From contig CANPIC010000029.1 of the NCBI GenBank assembly GCA_947574055.1, positions 1 through 39,132 of the forward strand: a stretch of 39,132 bases of DNA, read 5' to 3'. The translations under genes were made by a program, and so were the position numbers. The notes under the pieces are model-generated. The model was given only the letters and a program-made list of their open reading frames with translations, was not told the DNA's origin and did not search any database. Source of the stretch: an uncultured bacterium. Its GTDB lineage: Bacteria > Bacillota > Clostridia > Lachnospirales > Lachnospiraceae. This document shows, piece by piece, positions 7,719-15,002 of this stretch. How positions within the stretch are numbered: the first letter of the stretch is position 1; every line of letters starts with the position of its first letter.

Positions 7719-9110
7719 TCAGAATCTGGACAGATATCTGTCATAATCCTTATAGGTGACTGTGACCCAGCCACTGGAACCGGCACTTTCATAATTGAGG
7801 CCGATTTCCATGCCAAGCGGGGTATAGTACGCGATCACACTGTCTCTGTCCCCCAGAAACTGTGCAAGTTCTTCATCGGTAAGAGAATCCAGAAACTCCA
7901 CGCTGCCATTTTGCCTGTCATTCCGGTCGCGGAACTCTTCAGCAAATGCTGTGTCGATTTCCAGGAGGCTGTCATTATCCAGCACCACACCATTTCTGAT
8001 GTCAATATTGATCGGATAGAGATCCAGATGATAGCGGTCATCCACCATAATGTACTCATCCATCACAATGCTGATCATCTCCTCGTCATTGTATGTGACA
8101 TAGGAGGTAATATAGACCGTATAGCTGTCCCCGTATTCGGCATACGCGGAATACTGGGGAAAATCATCCACATAATACAGGGCAACCTTTTCCAGGGCTT
8201 CATTAAGCCGGTCAATATTGGGAATACTGTCCCCCTGCAGTTCGAAATAATTGATCACCACATCAATATTATTATCAGGGTCTTCATTGGTATAGGACTT
8301 GGTCTTAAAAGAATAGGACACATTTTCATCTATGGCATCGCAGGGCCCATAATAGTATTCATCGTCCGGAGAGGGCACATACGCCTCCCCGTCATCATCC
8401 CCATATGCCTCATAATCATCATAGGAGTCTTCCGCCTCCTCACGCCCGTACGCTCCGTCTCTGTCATCCTCCTCATACCTGCCCGCAAATACATTGTCTC
8501 TGCCCGAAGCCAGTTTCATAATAAAATAGCCGTAATAAAAACTGCCCAAAAGGCTCATCAGGACAACAATCACACCCACCACAATTCCCACTGTGATCCA
8601 GACTTTGTTGTCTTTCTTCGGCTTCTCATAAAAAGGGCCGCCTGGCCCGGGGATATAACCACCCGGTTGTCCGTATGGATTCTGCGGATAGCCGCCCGCC
8701 TGGTTCTGATACGGATTGTGAGGATAACCACCTGTCTGGTTCTGGTACGGATTTTGCGGATAACCACCCGGCTGTCCATACAGATTCTGCGGATAACCAC
8801 CCGCCTGGTTCTGGTATGGATTCTGCGGATACATCCCTGCCTGGTTCTGATCCGGATACGGGTTCTGCGGATAAGCGGACGGGCCACTCTGCCCCGGGCT
8901 GACCGGATATGCCGTTGCCGTTTCCTTCCCTTCATGACCGGCTAAAGTGCCTGCCTCCTGCCCCTGTGCCTCTTTGGGTATCTGCGGAAAATTGTCGGCC
9001 GAATACACGCCCTGCTCTTTCTGCACCGAACACTCCGGACAGACACCATTTTCCATCAAAGAACCACATTTCGGACAAAAGCTGTAATTTTCTTCTGTTT
9101 GATGATTCAT
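7719..9110 (-). CDS. Zinc-ribbon membrane protein with RsiV-like outer domain
   Basis: 463 residues, four parts. Residues 12-27 are a zinc ribbon with two CxxC pairs (FCPKCG and CPEC). Residues 80-151 are six Tyr-Pro-Gln-Asn-Pro repeats of 11-14 residues. Residues about 169-198 are one membrane helix. After a very acidic linker (about 210-255), the C-terminal 200 residues resemble the DUF3298/RsiV fold: alternating strands, and a final YYTPLGMEIGLNY...GWVTVTYKDY like the RsiV family end. The ribbon and repeats would be inside the cell, the last domain outside. ATG 9110 follows AGGAGG by 6 bases. It lies between cinA and recA. The function is not known; sensing or anchoring is inference. The family assignment of the C-terminal domain is moderate. 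Confidence 0.75.
   Translation of the reverse strand: MNHQTEENYSFCPKCGSLMENGVCPECSVQKEQGVYSADNFPQIPKEAQGQEAGTLAGHEGKETATAYPVSPGQSGPSAYPQNPYPDQNQAGMYPQNPYQNQAGGYPQNLYGQPGGYPQNPYQNQTGGYPHNPYQNQAGGYPQNPYGQPGGYIPGPGGPFYEKPKKDNKVWITVGIVVGVIVVLMSLLGSFYYGYFIMKLASGRDNVFAGRYEEDDRDGAYGREEAEDSYDDYEAYGDDDGEAYVPSPDDEYYYGPCDAIDENVSYSFKTKSYTNEDPDNNIDVVINYFELQGDSIPNIDRLNEALEKVALYYVDDFPQYSAYAEYGDSYTVYITSYVTYNDEEMISIVMDEYIMVDDRYHLDLYPINIDIRNGVVLDNDSLLEIDTAFAEEFRDRNDRQNGSVEFLDSLTDEELAQFLGDRDSVIAYYTPLGMEIGLNYESAGSSGWVTVTYKDYDRYLSRF
8658..8873. repeat. Coding tandem repeat, 6 units of 33-42 bp
   Basis: Six in-frame units encode YPQNPYPDQNQAGM, YPQNPYQNQAGG, YPQNLYGQPGG, YPQNPYQNQTGG, YPHNPYQNQAGG and YPQNPYGQPGG. 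The DNA units differ at many third positions but keep the pattern, so the array can probably expand or shrink without a frameshift. Confidence 0.85.
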
Positions 9111-9239
9111 ACGCCGCCTCCTGCTATCCCGGACAGAGCGCATACACTTCTGCCCGTTCAATCCTCCAATCCCGCAACAGCCCCGACTGCTCAGGCAAAA
9201 TCTCTCTGCCGGCAGACTTTGCCCCCTCCTTTTTGGGAA

Positions 9240-10499
9240 TTATCGGAAAGTAACCTCACTGTAGTATTCCAAAATGCACTGACGCATCAGTGTCAATGCC
9301 GCTACCACACTGTTTTCCCGCACTTTGTTGCGGTTGCCGGAAAAATGATAAGACTTCACCTTCGTCCTGCCCCGCACTCTGCACGCGATATACACAAGCC
9401 CCACCGGTTTGGCATGGCTGCCTCCATCCGGACCGGCAATCCCCGTTATGGCCACCGCCACGTCCGCCCGCGAAGTGAGTGCAGCACCTTTTGCCATTTC
9501 CTTGGCCACATTTTCACTGACCGCGCCGTATTTGTCAAGAGAAGGTTTCTTTACCCCCAGCAGTTTGTGCTTCGCCTTATTGGAATATGTAACCTGCCCC
9601 GACTTAAATACTTCCGAGACACCCGGCACACTGGTAAGCCTGGCAGAGAGGAGCCCGCCGGTACAGGACTCCGCTGTTGTAACGGTCAGATGATTGGCCA
9701 ATAGCAGATCGACCACGGCCTGTTCCAGTGTCACTGTTTCATCCGTCGTGTACACATTCATACCAAACCGGTTTTTCAGTTCCTTCACCATCGGCTTGAT
9801 CAGCTTCCTGGCCTCTTTTTCTGCGGATGCCCTTGCCGTTATCCGCAAATGTACCTCCCCGGTCTTGGCATAGGGAGCGATCGTAGGGTTTCCCTGCCCG
9901 GCGATCAGATCCGCAACCATCGTCTCCGCTTTACTCTCTCCGATACCGCAGAGTTTGACTGTCTGCGAATGGATCACGCCCGGCGTTGCCCCCGCCAGAT
10001 AGGGGGCAATCGCCCCTTCGAACATCGGAATCAGTTCCCCGGGAGGCCCTGGCAGTAAAATCACACGCTTTTCTCTTTCTTCTATTATAATCCCCGGCGC
10101 CGTACCATTTTCGTTGTCAATCACAATGGCGCCTTCAGGTACCATGGCCTGTTTCCAGTTATTCTCTGTCAGTTCTATCTTACGCCTGGTAAAATACTCC
10201 TGCAGACGCTTTGCGGAATGATCATCTCTGCGCAGCGCTCTGCCCATGACCCTGGCTGCGGTCTCCTTCGTCAGATCATCCTGCGTCGGTCCCAGCCCGC
10301 CTGACAGGATTACCACATCAGAGCGCCCAAGCGCAGTTTCCAGTGTCTGCGCCAGTCGTCCCTCATTATCTCCTACAACTGTCTGATAGAAACAGGAAAG
10401 ACCCAGACGGGCACACTGCTCCGCCAGGTATGCGGCATTGGTATTGACAATATTTCCAAGCAGCAACTCCGTCCCTACCGAAATCAGTTCTACGGTCAT
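9240..10499 (-). CDS. cinA: CinA / nicotinamide-nucleotide amidase
   Basis: Competence/damage-inducible protein CinA, 419 residues. The N-terminal half is a MoeA/MogA-like molybdopterin-binding fold (COG1058; ELISVGTELLLGN, LSGGLGPTQDDLT, LLPGPPGE), which has ADP-ribose pyrophosphatase activity in some members. The C-terminal half (about 255-415) is the PncC-type nicotinamide mononucleotide deamidase domain with TTAESCTGGLLSARLT and ITGIAGPDGG. Together they recycle pyridine nucleotides. ATG 10499 starts one base after the pgsA stop, suggesting coupling. Full length with no disruption. Confidence 0.95.
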   Translation of the reverse strand: MTVELISVGTELLLGNIVNTNAAYLAEQCARLGLSCFYQTVVGDNEGRLAQTLETALGRSDVVILSGGLGPTQDDLTKETAARVMGRALRRDDHSAKRLQEYFTRRKIELTENNWKQAMVPEGAIVIDNENGTAPGIIIEEREKRVILLPGPPGELIPMFEGAIAPYLAGATPGVIHSQTVKLCGIGESKAETMVADLIAGQGNPTIAPYAKTGEVHLRITARASAEKEARKLIKPMVKELKNRFGMNVYTTDETVTLEQAVVDLLLANHLTVTTAESCTGGLLSARLTSVPGVSEVFKSGQVTYSNKAKHKLLGVKKPSLDKYGAVSENVAKEMAKGAALTSRADVAVAITGIAGPDGGSHAKPVGLVYIACRVRGRTKVKSYHFSGNRNKVRENSVVAALTLMRQCILEYYSEVTFR

Positions 10500-10500
10500 T

Positions 10501-11037
10501 TCATTTGTCCTCCATAAATACCTGCCGATTCTTTATCATATAATCAATCAGCGATACAATCGTCAATATCACCGCGGCCCATGTCACAATCTCCGTCAGC
10601 AGATACAGGCTGCCGATTGCCGCAATCAGAAGACAGATCATGATCATCTGAAAGGTCGTTTTATATTTTCCCCAATAGCTGGCAGCAATCACAATGCCAT
10701 TATCGGCGGCAATCTGGCGCAGGCCACTGATAATAAATTCCCGGCTGATGATTACAATCACGATCCAGGCATCCAGTTGTCCCAGCGCCGTCAGACAGAT
10801 CAGCGCAGCGCTCACCAACATCTTATCCGCCAGAGGGTCCATCAGTTTACCGAAATTGGTGACCAGACCATATTTTCTGGCAATCTTGCCGTCAAGCAAA
10901 TCTGTCAGACTGGCTGTAATAAAGATGCCAAGTGCAATCCACCGGTAAGCTGCCTCCCCGGGAGACAACAACATAAAGACTACAAAAAAAGGAATCAGTA
11001 TGATACGCAGCATTGTCAGCTTATTCGGTAAATTCAT
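10501..11037 (-). CDS. pgsA: CDP-diacylglycerol-glycerol-3-phosphate phosphatidyltransferase
   Basis: Membrane enzyme joining CDP-diacylglycerol and glycerol 3-phosphate, the first committed step to phosphatidylglycerol and cardiolipin. The 178 residues carry the complete CDP-alcohol phosphotransferase motif: D46, D49-G50, A53-R54, G63, D67 and D71 in the stretch TDLLDGKIARKYG through MDPLADK. About five or six membrane segments are visible. The start overlaps the end of rimO by 17 bases, and the stop is one base from cinA, so the three are one transcription unit. Confidence 0.95.
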   Translation of the reverse strand: MNLPNKLTMLRIILIPFFVVFMLLSPGEAAYRWIALGIFITASLTDLLDGKIARKYGLVTNFGKLMDPLADKMLVSAALICLTALGQLDAWIVIVIISREFIISGLRQIAADNGIVIAASYWGKYKTTFQMIMICLLIAAIGSLYLLTEIVTWAAVILTIVSLIDYMIKNRQVFMEDK

Positions 11038-12367
11038 CCCATATCTCTCCTGTTAAATCATATTCATTAGAACCGGTGACCCTGACCCTGACAATATCGC
11101 CGCTGAACAGTTCCCTGTCTCCTTCCAAAAACAGATATCCGTCCACCTCCGGTGCATCCCTGTATGTCCGGGCAATATAAATATCCTCTTCCGGCAGCCT
11201 GCCTTCCACAAAGGCTTCCAGCAGCGGCTTTGCAGCCGCAATTTTTTCCGCCTTCTCAAAAGCTATGGCCTGCTGCAGTTCCATCAGTTCATCCCGCCGC
11301 CGCAGTTTCACTTCTTCCGGCACCTGATCTTCCATACACGCCGCAGGTGTCCCCTCTTCCGGGGAATAGGGAAAGACTCCCAGCCTGTCAAATTCCATCT
11401 CATTGACAAAGCGGTATAATTCTTCAAAATCTTCCTGATTCTCCCCCGGGAATCCGGTGATCAGCGTGGTACGCAGACAGATATCCGGTATCTCCCGGCG
11501 CAGCTTACCGATCACTGTCCGCAGCTGTTCTTTGCAAGTCCGTCTTCCCATCCGTCTGAGCACAGTGTCACTGGCATGCTGAATGGGAATATCCAGATAA
11601 TGACATATCTTATCTTCCAGGCGCATGGCCCGGATCAGTTCATCCGTGATTTCTTCCGGATAACAGTATAAAAGACGCAGCCAGAGAAGTCCCTCAATCT
11701 TACACAGGGCATGCAGCAGATCCGGCAGACTTTTCTTTCCGTACAGATCGCTGCCATACATAGTCGTCTCCTGCGCGACCAGGATCAGTTCCTTTACCCC
11801 GCCTTCTACAAGAGTCCTCGCTTCCTGCACCAGTACTTCTATGGGAACACTGCGATAACCGCCCCTTATCTGCGGAATGATGCAATAGGTACAATGCCGG
11901 TTACAGCCTTCCGCAATTTTCAGATAAGCGTAATGACCGCCGGTGGTCAGATAGCGCCCGGCTGTATGCGCCTTACAGGGACTGTTCAGATCACCGAAAC
12001 AGTTCTGCCCCTTGCCGGCCAGTACTGCCTCCACTGTTTCCACAATACGGTCCGTAGAAGCGGTTCCCAGTATGGCATCCACTTCCGGTATCTCAGCCTG
12101 GATCTCTTCCTGATAGCGCTGTGCCAGGCACCCGGTAACGATCAGCCCGCGCAGCCTGCCGCTTTCTTTCAGTCCGGCAATCTCCAAAATGGTTTCTATA
12201 CTCTCTTCCTTCGCATCGTTGATAAAACAACAGGTGTTGACAATGGCAATGTCAGCTTCCTCCCGCTCATCCGTAAAGACATATCCTCTGCTGCCAAGGT
12301 CAGCAAGCATAGCCTCTGAATCCACCAGGTTTTTATCGCATCCAAGGGATACAAACAACACTTTCAT
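11021..12367 (-). CDS. rimO: Ribosomal protein S12 methylthiotransferase RimO
   Basis: Radical-SAM enzyme that adds a methylthio group to an Asp of ribosomal protein S12. 448 residues. The N-terminal UPF0004 domain has cluster cysteines C10, C46 and C80. The radical-SAM domain has CNRHCTYC (C155, C159, C162). A C-terminal TRAM domain (about 378-445) ends the protein. The sequence LRLLYCYPEEI and the absence of the extra MiaB-type features favour RimO over MiaB. It starts 12 bases after rpoZ and overlaps pgsA. Confidence 0.94.
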   Translation of the reverse strand: MKVLFVSLGCDKNLVDSEAMLADLGSRGYVFTDEREEADIAIVNTCCFINDAKEESIETILEIAGLKESGRLRGLIVTGCLAQRYQEEIQAEIPEVDAILGTASTDRIVETVEAVLAGKGQNCFGDLNSPCKAHTAGRYLTTGGHYAYLKIAEGCNRHCTYCIIPQIRGGYRSVPIEVLVQEARTLVEGGVKELILVAQETTMYGSDLYGKKSLPDLLHALCKIEGLLWLRLLYCYPEEITDELIRAMRLEDKICHYLDIPIQHASDTVLRRMGRRTCKEQLRTVIGKLRREIPDICLRTTLITGFPGENQEDFEELYRFVNEMEFDRLGVFPYSPEEGTPAACMEDQVPEEVKLRRRDELMELQQAIAFEKAEKIAAAKPLLEAFVEGRLPEEDIYIARTYRDAPEVDGYLFLEGDRELFSGDIVRVRVTGSNEYDLTGEIWDEFTE

Positions 12368-12379
12368 CTCTCTGGCCTT

Positions 12380-12613
12380 TTACTCTTCTTCCGTCAGTAT
12401 CCGGATCCGTGATCTGTTCAGTTCCTCAATAGCAGTGGAAAGCGGTTTGCCGCTTGTGCTGTCCACATAAGCATCGTCGCCCGAAATCAGCTGTCTCGCA
12501 CGCTTGGACGCCGCCATCACGATCGAATACCGGCTGTTGACTACCGGCGCTTCGCCTTCCTCGACTTCACTGTTCACGACCTTCATCAGATCGGAATAAG
12601 ATGGATGTAACAT
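12380..12613 (-). CDS. rpoZ: RNA polymerase omega subunit
   Basis: 77 residues. The small subunit helps assemble beta-prime into RNA polymerase. The conserved stretch SRYSIVMAASKRARQLISG is the omega signature, followed by KPLSTAIEELNRSRIRI. The frame is open far upstream, but ATG 12613 follows AAAGGAG by 7 bases and gives the family length. It lies 32 bases after gmk, the usual Firmicutes gmk-rpoZ pair. Confidence 0.93.
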   Translation of the reverse strand: MLHPSYSDLMKVVNSEVEEGEAPVVNSRYSIVMAASKRARQLISGDDAYVDSTSGKPLSTAIEELNRSRIRILTEEE

Positions 12614-12645
12614 ATATTTTCTCCTTTCCTCACTTCCGCCGCAGG

Positions 12646-13302
12646 TCAGTGTGACACTTGCCCCTGCCCATCGGCATGCGCACACAACTCTGTTAACTGC
12701 GTTCTGAGCATTTCGATAAATTCCTGATTGCGCTTCGGCGCACAATGCGCGTCCTGAATCAGCCTGTGCATCTGTTCCACACAGGCCTGCAGATCGTCAT
12801 TGACCACCAGATAGTCATACGTTTCGATCCCTTCCGCCTCCGCCTGCGCCCTGCCGAGCCGTTCTCTTATCACCGCCTCTGTCTCTGTGCCTCTGCCGGC
12901 CAGTCTGCGGTGCAGTTCCTTTATCCCCGGCGGTGTTACGAACAAAAGCAGCGCCGAAGGAAACATCTCCTTTACTTTCCGCGCTCCCTGTATCTCAATC
13001 TCCAGGATCACGTCCTTTCCCGCCAGCAGCTGCCGTTCCACATATTCTCTGGGCGTACCGTAATAATTACCGCAATAGCAGGCATATTCCACCAGCCCAT
13101 TTTCCCTTATCTTCTGTTCAAATACTTCCTGTGACACGAAAAAATATTCCCTGCCATCCGTCTCTCCCGGCCGGGGCGCTCTCGTCGTCATAGAGACTGA
13201 CAATGCATATGTGTCATATGTCCTGACGAGCTGTTTCATCAGCGTCCCTTTGCCCGCGCCCGAAAAGCCGGATACCACCACTAAAATCCCTTTACGCTTC
13301 AT
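12646..13302 (-). CDS. gmk: Guanylate kinase
   Basis: Phosphorylates GMP to GDP with ATP. 218 residues with P-loop SGFSGAGKGT (11-20), the GMP-binding region SVSMTTRAPRPGETDGREYFF, and ILEIEIQGARKVKE. The C-terminal tail is slightly longer than usual and hydrophilic. ATG 13302 overlaps the end of remA by 11 bases, so both are made from one message. The neighbourhood yicC-remA-gmk-rpoZ is standard for Firmicutes. Confidence 0.96.
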   Translation of the reverse strand: MKRKGILVVVSGFSGAGKGTLMKQLVRTYDTYALSVSMTTRAPRPGETDGREYFFVSQEVFEQKIRENGLVEYACYCGNYYGTPREYVERQLLAGKDVILEIEIQGARKVKEMFPSALLLFVTPPGIKELHRRLAGRGTETEAVIRERLGRAQAEAEGIETYDYLVVNDDLQACVEQMHRLIQDAHCAPKRNQEFIEMLRTQLTELCAHADGQGQVSH

Positions 13303-13552
13303 CGTCCTCTGCCTTCTCTGCCTGTGCCCTGCCCGCGATTGTCTCCGGCAAAAGCGCTGACAGCACGATCTGACTGTTCTCCATTACCAGCACAGCCTTG
13401 GTCTTTCTTCCCTGCGTGGCATCAATGGCCGTGCCGTTCTCCTTTGCCCGCTGTACCAGCCGTTTCACCGGTGCGGAATCCGGTGTCACTACCGCTATAA
13501 TCTTGCTTGTATTCACTATATTGCCGAATCCGATATGAATTAAATGATTCAT
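13292..13552 (-). CDS. remA: RemA/YlzA-type regulator (DUF370)
   Basis: 86-residue DNA-binding regulator; in Bacillus RemA activates biofilm matrix and osmoprotection genes and assembles into a ring-like oligomer that wraps DNA. Family landmarks are all present: IHIGFGNIVNTSKIIAVVTPDSAPVKRL, IDATQGRKTKAVLVM and VLSALLPETIAGR. The start is judged by homology: ATG 13552 gives MNHLIHIGFGN, aligned with known RemA; a GTG at 13567 immediately after the yicC stop is possible and would add five residues. Ribosome sites for both are poor, suggesting translational coupling to yicC. Confidence 0.88.
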   Translation of the reverse strand: MNHLIHIGFGNIVNTSKIIAVVTPDSAPVKRLVQRAKENGTAIDATQGRKTKAVLVMENSQIVLSALLPETIAGRAQAEKAEDDEA

Positions 13553-13567
13553 GCCCCACCATATCAC

Positions 13568-14446
13568 TTACTCGATATTCTGTATCTGTTCCCGTATCTT
13601 CTCGATGCCCGTCTTCAGTTCAATCGCACAGCCGGAAATCTCCAGATCCGTCGTCTTGGAAAGGATGGTATTGGCCTCCCGGTTCATCTCCTGGGCAATG
13701 AAATCCAGCTTCCGTCCCACACTGCCGCCGGCCAGCAAAGTCTCCCTCGTCTGGGCAATATGACTCCTGAGCCGCACCAACTCCTCGTCCACACAAACCT
13801 TATCCGCAAAGATCGTTACTTCTGTGAGAATCCGGGATTCATCAAAACGTGTCTCATCAACCAGTTCCCGTATCTTCTCCCGCAGCTTTTCCTTATACCG
13901 TGTAATAATCAGCGGAGAACGTTCCGTAATAAATGCAACCTGCTCCTGCATCTGCTCCAGCTTATCCAGCAGATCTGCCCGGAGGTTGCCGCCCTCTGTG
14001 ATCCTTGTCTCCACAAAATGTTCTGCCGCCCCTCTGACCGCCTTCTCCAGCCCCGCCCAGAGTCCTTTCTCATCCAATGTCTGCTCTTCCATAGCAAACA
14101 CTTCCGGATATCTGGACAGTGCAGATACGCGGATATCGTTTTCCAGCGCAAACTCCTCCGCCATCTGTGTCAGATATTTCATATATGCCCTGGCCACATC
14201 CCGATTATAACGGACGCATATATTGTTTTCCGCAAAATCCTCATACGTGATATAAAGATCCACCTTTCCCCGCTCAATATATTGTTTGAGCAGACTCCTG
14301 ATGGACGCCTCGAAAAAATTCAGTTTCTTCGGGATCTTGATATTCACATCCAGGTACCTGTGGTTGACTGCTTTCATCTCTGCCGTAAACTTCCGATCCC
14401 CTTCGGAAACCTCGCATCTCCCGAACCCTGTCATACTTTTGATCAT
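13568..14446 (-). CDS. yicC: YicC family endoribonuclease
   Basis: 292-residue YicC/YloC protein; family members are endoribonucleases that affect RNA stability and stress survival. N-terminal signature MIKSMTGFGR and AVNHRYLDVNIKIPK, and C-terminal DUF1732 with GGSVGRKLDFIAQEMNREANTILSK, ending in a short helix. ATG 14446 is preceded by TAAGG at 7 bases. It is first in an eight-gene run that reaches the gene before recA, driven by the promoter at 14532-14560. Confidence 0.93.
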   Translation of the reverse strand: MIKSMTGFGRCEVSEGDRKFTAEMKAVNHRYLDVNIKIPKKLNFFEASIRSLLKQYIERGKVDLYITYEDFAENNICVRYNRDVARAYMKYLTQMAEEFALENDIRVSALSRYPEVFAMEEQTLDEKGLWAGLEKAVRGAAEHFVETRITEGGNLRADLLDKLEQMQEQVAFITERSPLIITRYKEKLREKIRELVDETRFDESRILTEVTIFADKVCVDEELVRLRSHIAQTRETLLAGGSVGRKLDFIAQEMNREANTILSKTTDLEISGCAIELKTGIEKIREQIQNIE

Positions 14447-14531
14447 TGTGTACCTTACTTTCTTTATCCGGATTTACAGGTTACAAGACCGCACACGCAT
14501 CGTATATCGGTATATCAGTGCGCTTCTTTTG

Positions 14532-14560
14532 ATTATAATGCAATAATTCTGCTCCGTCAA
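14532..14560 (-). promoter_or_regulatory. Promoter of the yicC-remA-gmk-rpoZ operon
   Basis: Minus strand: TTGACG (14555-14560), 17-base spacer, perfect TATAAT (14532-14537). Divergent from the tRNA promoter 66 bases away. No operator repeat was noticed in the leader. Confidence 0.8.
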
Positions 14561-14625
14561 GGACTGAGAACATAGAGCCGACAAACGCATACAAAAATAA
14601 ACGACAAAAAAATTTAAAAAAATTG

Positions 14626-14654
14626 TTGACAAGTTCTGTAAAAAATAGTATATT
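14626..14654 (+). promoter_or_regulatory. Promoter of the tRNA pair
   Basis: Plus strand: perfect TTGACA (14626-14631), 17-base spacer, TATATT (14649-14654). The tRNA-Val begins about 28 bases past the predicted start. Confidence 0.8.
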
Positions 14655-14689
14655 AATCTAGTGAGTTGCGCAGAGCAGTTCATACAAAC

Positions 14690-14762
14690 GGGATCTTAGC
14701 TCAGCTGGGAGAGCATCTGCCTTACAAGCAGAGGGTCATAGGTTCGAGCCCTATAGGTCCCA
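14690..14762 (+). tRNA. tRNA-Val (anticodon TAC)
   Basis: 73 bases. The acceptor stem GGGATCT pairs with AGGTCCC (one wobble); the anticodon stem TCTGC/GCAGA holds a 7-base loop with TAC at 14723-14725; the T-arm carries GGTTCGAGCC. The 3' CCA is not encoded and must be added by the CCA-adding enzyme. Confidence 0.95.
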
Positions 14763-14767
14763 TATAT

Positions 14768-14841
14768 GGCGAGATAGCTCAGTTGGCTAGAGCATACGGT
14801 TCATACCCGTAGTGTCGAGGGTTCAAATCCCCCTCTCGCTA
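14768..14841 (+). tRNA. tRNA-Met, elongator (anticodon CAT)
   Basis: 74 bases. The acceptor stem GGCGAGA pairs with TCTCGCT (terminal wobble); the anticodon stem TACGG/CCGTA holds CAT at 14802-14804. The anticodon stem lacks the three G-C pairs of initiator tRNA, and the body resembles Bacillus elongator tRNA-Met more than the lysidine-modified tRNA-Ile. CCA is not encoded. It follows tRNA-Val by 5 bases in one transcript. Confidence 0.92.
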
Positions 14842-14847
14842 TTTGGA

Positions 14848-14896
14848 AAGTCCTGAAAACCTTAATTTTTTGAGGTTTTAGGGCTTTTATTTTTTG
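14848..14896 (+). terminator. Terminator of the tRNA operon
   Basis: Arms 14848-14862 and 14873-14886 pair over 14 positions with one bulged G and one wobble. The stem is followed on the plus strand by TTTTATTTTTT. Confidence 0.85.
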
Positions 14897-14955
14897 AAGC
14901 AATCATGTGGAATTTTGCATAAAGTGCGCCACTTTTCGTTATCCATATGGAAGCC

Positions 14956-14997
14956 AAAAGGCTGTAAAGAGGAAATCTCCCATCTCTACAGCCTTTT
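14956..14997 (-). terminator. Terminator of the carAB-queH-argS operon
   Basis: AAAAGGCTGTA (14956-14966) and TACAGCCTTTT (14987-14997) form an 11-bp perfect stem that can extend inward. It begins 6 bases past the argS stop. The minus strand has TTTT at the stem end; the A-T ends may allow weak action on both strands. Confidence 0.75.
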
Positions 14998-15002
14998 ATA
15001 TC

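Noticed and set aside
7634-7816. 60-codon minus-strand frame before the recA promoter
   Set aside because: It overlaps the C-terminal end of the zinc-ribbon gene in another frame and the hairpins; no protein features.
8658-8873. Possible CRISPR-like repeats
   Set aside because: Units are contiguous, in frame and encode a peptide repeat; there are no unique spacers of constant length.
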